DNA of 64,000 nt from Pectobacterium peruviense (lineage in GTDB: Bacteria > Pseudomonadota > Gammaproteobacteria > Enterobacterales > Enterobacteriaceae), in assembly GCF_002847345.1 (NCBI RefSeq), contig NZ_LXFV01000019.1, positions 48,289-112,288 of the forward strand. The letters run 5' to 3'. A program made the translations under genes and the position numbers. Numbering within the stretch: position 1 is the stretch's first letter; each line of letters starts with the position of its first letter. Below, piece by piece: positions 60,401-64,000 of this stretch. The notes under the pieces were generated by a model. The model ran no database searches and was not told the origin of the DNA. It saw only the letters and a program-made list of their open reading frames with translations.

Positions 60401-61783
60401 TCAATGCTCCTGTGTGGCTGATGCGGCTTTCGATAACCGGTCCGAACGGCTGAGCAGGACAATCAACACGGCGGAGAGCAGCATCAACCCGCCAACAATC
60501 ATCATGGGCAGCACGTAGGTACCCGTTACGCCCCGCACCGCACCGGTGATGTATCCCGCTGAAAATCCGGCAACATTGCCAATGGTATTGATGAGCGCGA
60601 TGGCTGCTGCCGCTGACGCTCCCGTCAGGAACTGGGTCGGTAATGTCCAGAAGTTAGGTAGCGCGGCAAAGATGGAACAGGCCGTTACAGTGATCACCGC
60701 AATGGTCGCCGTCGGGGATTCCATAAACAGCGCCAGCGGAATGCTGATCGCACCGGTCAAGGCTGGGATGGCGATGTGCCATGAACGGCAGCCGCGGCGC
60801 GTTGCATCACGCGACCAGAAATACATTACGATGGCCGCTGGCAAGTAAGGGATGGCGGTAATCAGCCCTTTATCCATGACATTAAACGTCGTGCCGAACT
60901 GCTGTTGGAAACCCGCGATAATGGTGGGCAGGAAGAACGCCAGCGCGTAGAGGCCGTAAATAAAACCGAAGTAAATCAGGCACAATACCCAGACGCGTTT
61001 GTTGAACATCACAGTCGTCACGCTAGGGTGTTTGCTGTGGTTTTTGGTGGCATGTTCGCTTTCCAGCTCGCTAACCAGCCAGCGTTTCTCATCGGCGTTA
61101 AGCCACTTGGCATCAGCCGGACGATCCACCAGATAGAACCAGGTAATGATACCGACGATAATGGCTGGAATAGAGACACCGAGGAACATCACCCGCCAAC
61201 CGGACAGTCCGAACAGGCCATGCTGCTCAATCAGCCAGGCAGCCAGTGGCGCACCGAGTACCACCGTCAGGGGTTGTGCCAGATAGAATAATGACAGGAT
61301 TCTGCTGCGATAGCGGGCAGGCACCCACATACTGAGGAACAAGATCGCCCCGGGGAAGAACCCCGCCTCTGCAATCCCCAACAGGAAACGTAGGATATAC
61401 AACCCTTCAAGACTGCTTACCCAAGTAAACAGCAGTGACACGATGCCCCACGACACCATAATGCGTGATAGCCACTTGCGTGCGCCGAAGCGGTGCAGCG
61501 CCAGATTGCTAGGGACTTCCAGCAGAATATAACCAATGAAGAAAATGCCAGAAGCTAGCCCGAACTGTGCGACGGTTAGCGCAAGATCGGCATTCATGCC
61601 ATTCGGGCCCGCAAACGAAATGGCCGTACGATCGAGGAAGTTAATGAAGAACATCAAGCCGACGAAAGGCACCAAACGCCAGGAGATCTTGCGAATGGCC
61701 GATTGTTCTACAGCAGATGGTTTTGTGGTGGACGGGTTTGTGGCAGATTGTCCCGCCGTTGCAGTAGCCGATACTTTACTCAT
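60401..61783 (-). CDS. MFS transporter, anion:cation symporter family
   Basis: A 460-residue, 12-helix major facilitator resembling the ACS/tartrate-phthalate permease group (NFLDRTAISFAGPNGMN, ILLEVPSNLALHRFGARKWLSRIM). A symporter for a sugar acid such as D-apionate would fit the operon. Its ATG overlaps the stop of the small ORF upstream (ATGA), so translation is coupled. Confidence 0.82.
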   Translation of the reverse strand: MSKVSATATAGQSATNPSTTKPSAVEQSAIRKISWRLVPFVGLMFFINFLDRTAISFAGPNGMNADLALTVAQFGLASGIFFIGYILLEVPSNLALHRFGARKWLSRIMVSWGIVSLLFTWVSSLEGLYILRFLLGIAEAGFFPGAILFLSMWVPARYRSRILSLFYLAQPLTVVLGAPLAAWLIEQHGLFGLSGWRVMFLGVSIPAIIVGIITWFYLVDRPADAKWLNADEKRWLVSELESEHATKNHSKHPSVTTVMFNKRVWVLCLIYFGFIYGLYALAFFLPTIIAGFQQQFGTTFNVMDKGLITAIPYLPAAIVMYFWSRDATRRGCRSWHIAIPALTGAISIPLALFMESPTATIAVITVTACSIFAALPNFWTLPTQFLTGASAAAAIALINTIGNVAGFSAGYITGAVRGVTGTYVLPMMIVGGLMLLSAVLIVLLSRSDRLSKAASATQEH

Positions 61784-61935
61784 ACAGCCCCCTTACTACC
61801 GATAGCCAATCCCTTCCCTGTCATTGCCTCTACGCCAGGCTGTTCCTGCATTTCATCCTCTTTCGTCATTCGATACCCGGTGTGACCTTTGTTATTTGTT
61901 GTCTTTTTTATGGTTTGCATACAGGTCTGACACAT
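61780..61935 (-). CDS. 51-residue peptide, coupled to the transporter, CxxC at N-terminus
   Basis: Begins MCQTCMQTIKK with a CxxC at residues 2-5, is polar, and has no obvious membrane helix. The start has AGAGGA about 8 nt upstream, and its stop overlaps the transporter start (ATGA). It is the first gene of the operon on the minus strand. I do not recognise it. A start 16 codons further upstream is possible but has no clear ribosome site. Confidence 0.6.
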   Translation of the reverse strand: MCQTCMQTIKKTTNNKGHTGYRMTKEDEMQEQPGVEAMTGKGLAIGSKGAV

Positions 61936-62326
61936 TGTTATGTCCTCTAAAAGATTTAGATCATTAATACACACAATGAACATATGAACGATATATTCGC
62001 CCCAATCTTTTGCCTATCTCTCTGTTTAAAATTTGTGAGCATGATCTAAATATGTATCAAAAAGGTAAAATACCGCCATAAAAGGTGTAAAAGCGACCAG
62101 GATCACTCTTTTTACCGCCTTATCTTCCCTGACAAAACAAAAAACAAATAATCACACATTGAACATTTGAAAGAAGCGGTATATGTTTAGCCATGAAAAG
62201 GCCGGAAATGTACGGAATCAGGCAGGGAGATTCTCGTTAGCTTCTGTTTATTAATGCTTTTATAAACAACCTAACGAAAGCGACATATCAGGCTCACTTT
62301 GACCCTCAGCCAGGCAGGAGATAGAT
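61936..62326. promoter_or_regulatory. divergent control region of the apionate operons
   Basis: 391 bp between the operon on the minus strand and derI on the plus strand. It holds the near-identical motifs CACAATGAACATATGAA (61972-61988) and CACATTGAACATTTGAA (62155-62171), 15 of 17 bases equal and 183 bp apart, candidate sites for the SorC regulator. A weak CRP-like TGTGAGCATGATCTAA lies at 62034-62049. Confidence 0.55.
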
Positions 62327-62785
62327 ATGCTCTCGATTGCAATTGGTGCAGACAGCGCCGCGATTGATCTGAAAAACACGATTACTGATTATTTACAGCA
62401 GAAAGGGCTGACAGTGACCGACTACAGCTACGATCCCAGCGGGGAAAATCCGATCTACCCCGATGTTGCCTACACGCTGGCGCACGCGATTAAAGACGGT
62501 AAGCACCAGCGTGGGATCCTGTTGTGCGGCACCGGGATCGGCATGTGCATCGTGGCTAACAAGGTCAACGGCATTCGTGCCGCTCAGTGCCATGACACCT
62601 ATTCCGCTCAGCGAGCCAGAAAAAGTAACGATGCGCAGGTCATCGCACTGGGTGCGCGGGTTATCGGTCCCGAACTGGCAAAAGAGATTATTGGCGCCTG
62701 GCTGGATGCCGAGTTTGAAGGTGGCGGATCCGCGCCTAAAGTCGAGAAAATCGGCTACTACGAACATCAGGAAAAACACCAGTAA
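62327..62785 (+). CDS. derI: RpiB/LacAB-type isomerase (D-erythrulose 4-phosphate isomerase)
   Basis: A 152-residue RpiB-family sugar-phosphate isomerase with the acid/base Cys67 in ILLCGTGIGMCI and His loops. In this cluster the best fit is D-erythrulose 4-phosphate to D-erythrose 4-phosphate. The rpiB function (ribose 5-phosphate isomerase B) is an alternative. Divergent from the minus-strand genes, about 210 bp before the transaldolase. Confidence 0.8.
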   Translation: MLSIAIGADSAAIDLKNTITDYLQQKGLTVTDYSYDPSGENPIYPDVAYTLAHAIKDGKHQRGILLCGTGIGMCIVANKVNGIRAAQCHDTYSAQRARKSNDAQVIALGARVIGPELAKEIIGAWLDAEFEGGGSAPKVEKIGYYEHQEKHQ

Positions 62786-62998
62786 TCCTCTCTGACGGCC
62801 CGCAGTTATCCCCAGACTGACTGGCCGTCCGTCTTACTGTTCGTTCAGTCGACTTTCCGTGCAGCAAAATAGTGTTCAGTCGAGAGAGCCCAACCGCAGC
62901 AATCGGAAAAAGCGCATGTTATTCCACGACCTCATGGTGCAGTGTGTTAGCTCTGTTTTGCGCATGCCATTTCTCTATTTACATCAAGGAGCTCAATC

Positions 62999-63949
62999 AT
63001 GAATCAATTAGAAGCCCTTAAGCAGTTTACCGTAGTGGTCGCCGATAGCGGCGATATCGACTCCATTCGCCAATTTTCACCACAAGATGCCACCACGAAT
63101 CCGTCTCTGATTTTGAAAGCTGCCACCCTGCCCCAATACCAGCCGCTCTTTGATGACGCGATTGCCTATGCTAACCAGCAAGGTGGTAGCCCGGAAACGC
63201 GGCTCATCAACGCCAGCGACCGACTGGCGGTGAACATCGGCGCAGAAGTGCTGAAAAGTATTCCCGGCCGCATCTCCACCGAAGTGGATGCCCGCCTCTC
63301 GTTCGATCGCGGGATGTGCGTCGCCAAAGCCCGTAAACTTATTGGGATGTATCAGGAAAAAGACATTCCGCGCTCGCGTATTCTGATCAAACTCGCCGCC
63401 ACCTGGGAAGGCATTCGCGCGGCTGAAGAGCTGGAAAAAGAAGGGATTAACTGCAACCTGACGCTGCTTTTCTCGTTTGCTCAGGCGCGTGCCTGCGCGG
63501 AAGCGGGTGTCTTCCTGATCTCGCCGTTTGTGGGCCGGATTTATGACTGGTATCAGGAAAAAAAACCCACCAGCGATTATCAGGCCGAAAGCGATCCCGG
63601 TGTGATTTCTGTACGTGATATCTATGATTATTACAAACGCCACCGCTACCAAACCGTGATCATGGGTGCCAGCTTCCGCAAAGTGGAACAGATTCTGGCG
63701 CTGGCGGGATGCGATCGCCTGACGATATCCCCTGCGCTGCTGGAGCAGTTGAAAAACAGCAGTGCTCCTGTCGAACGCCAATTGACACCGTCCACCGAAG
63801 CATTCCATCCCCCTTCACCGCTGTCTGAAGCCGAATTCCGCTGGGAACACCATCAGGATGCGATGGCTGTCGATAAACTGGCGGAAGGCATTCGCCTGTT
63901 CGCCGCCGATCAACAAAAGCTGGAAGCGCTGCTGGCGGCCAAGCTGTAA
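62999..63949 (+). CDS. talA: transaldolase
   Basis: A 316-residue class I aldolase-type enzyme of the pentose phosphate pathway with Schiff-base Lys131 in [11 protein letters not shown], transferring dihydroxyacetone between sugar phosphates and using D-erythrose 4-phosphate as acceptor. Its neighbour is the transketolase start, so it links the tetrose pathway to the central metabolism. tal A versus B is not decided. Confidence 0.92.
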   Translation: MNQLEALKQFTVVVADSGDIDSIRQFSPQDATTNPSLILKAATLPQYQPLFDDAIAYANQQGGSPETRLINASDRLAVNIGAEVLKSIPGRISTEVDARLSFDRGMCVAKARKLIGMYQEKDIPRSRILIKLAATWEGIRAAEELEKEGINCNLTLLFSFAQARACAEAGVFLISPFVGRIYDWYQEKKPTSDYQAESDPGVISVRDIYDYYKRHRYQTVIMGASFRKVEQILALAGCDRLTISPALLEQLKNSSAPVERQLTPSTEAFHPPSPLSEAEFRWEHHQDAMAVDKLAEGIRLFAADQQKLEALLAAKL

Positions 63950-63964
63950 CTTTTGGAGTCAAGC

Positions 63965-64000
63965 ATGTCCTCTCGTAAAGAACTTGCCAATGCTATCCGC
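63965..64000 (+). CDS. transketolase, 5' end only
   Basis: The window ends after 12 codons (MSSRKELANAIR), matching the start of E. coli transketolase. It begins 15 bp after the transaldolase gene, forming the classic tal-tkt pair. Confidence 0.85.
   Translation, partial: MSSRKELANAIR

Overview
The window looks like core chromosome of an enterobacterial soft-rot plant pathogen, most likely Pectobacterium. The reasons are: many genes and local orders close to E. coli (norR-norVW, ribB with its FMN riboswitch and ubiK, zipA-cysZ-cysK-ptsHI-crr, cysPTW/cysM-yfeX-yfeY, hemF, maeB); a TonB/receptor/M16 protease/ABC cassette matching the Fus ferredoxin-uptake locus of Pectobacterium; a D-apionate (pectin branched sugar) catabolic cluster; and ERIC repeats. 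The genus is an inference, not a database result. I see no rRNA, tRNA, CRISPR array, prophage or IS transposase.

Region by region. 1-5516: an anaerobic-respiration-like operon with a Tat-exported 4x[4Fe-4S] NrfC-like protein, an NrfD-like quinol dehydrogenase, a DHA2 MFS transporter, a small secreted FMN_bind protein and a secreted FAD reductase; substrate unknown. An FNR-like site lies upstream. 5532-5647: a repeat with inverted ends; a second copy is at 39912-40025. 5744-10094: DNA alkylation repair (alkB, ada, an alkA-type glycosylase) interrupted by an Lrp-type regulator and EamA exporter pair, with a scar of alkA and alkB fragments behind ada. 10104-11594: PACE efflux protein and divergent LysR regulator. 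12080-13723: class I fumarase. 13781-18160: NO detoxification (norR, norVW) with three NorR sites and a sigma54 promoter. 18234-23297: full ERIC, tehB, ribB and its riboswitch, ubiK, yjeH, zipA. 23501-28605: cysZ, cysK and the PTS general operon. 28672-34123: two-component system divergent from a MacAB-type pump. 34157-37835: cysM and cysPTW, without the ATPase gene cysA. 38148-39801: yfeX, yfeY. 40115-48304: fusD, fusC, fusA, fusB in reverse order, so transcription runs B-A-C-D. 48640-54705: ypeA, hemF, yaiI-type, mtr, a 61-residue membrane protein, maeB. 54960-64000: SorC regulator, apnO, oiaC, lerI, lerK, a transporter and a coupled 51-codon ORF on the minus strand; divergently derI, transaldolase and the start of transketolase.

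How they work together. The last cluster plausibly imports D-apionate, converts it by oxidoisomerisation and decarboxylation to L-erythrulose, phosphorylates and isomerises this to D-erythrose 4-phosphate, and feeds it into the pentose phosphate pathway through the adjacent transaldolase and transketolase. The Fus genes form a protein-import route for iron. The first operon is the most novel-looking unit: a membrane NrfCD module that seems to feed a two-part periplasmic flavin reductase lacking the recognisable fumarate-reductase active-site residues.
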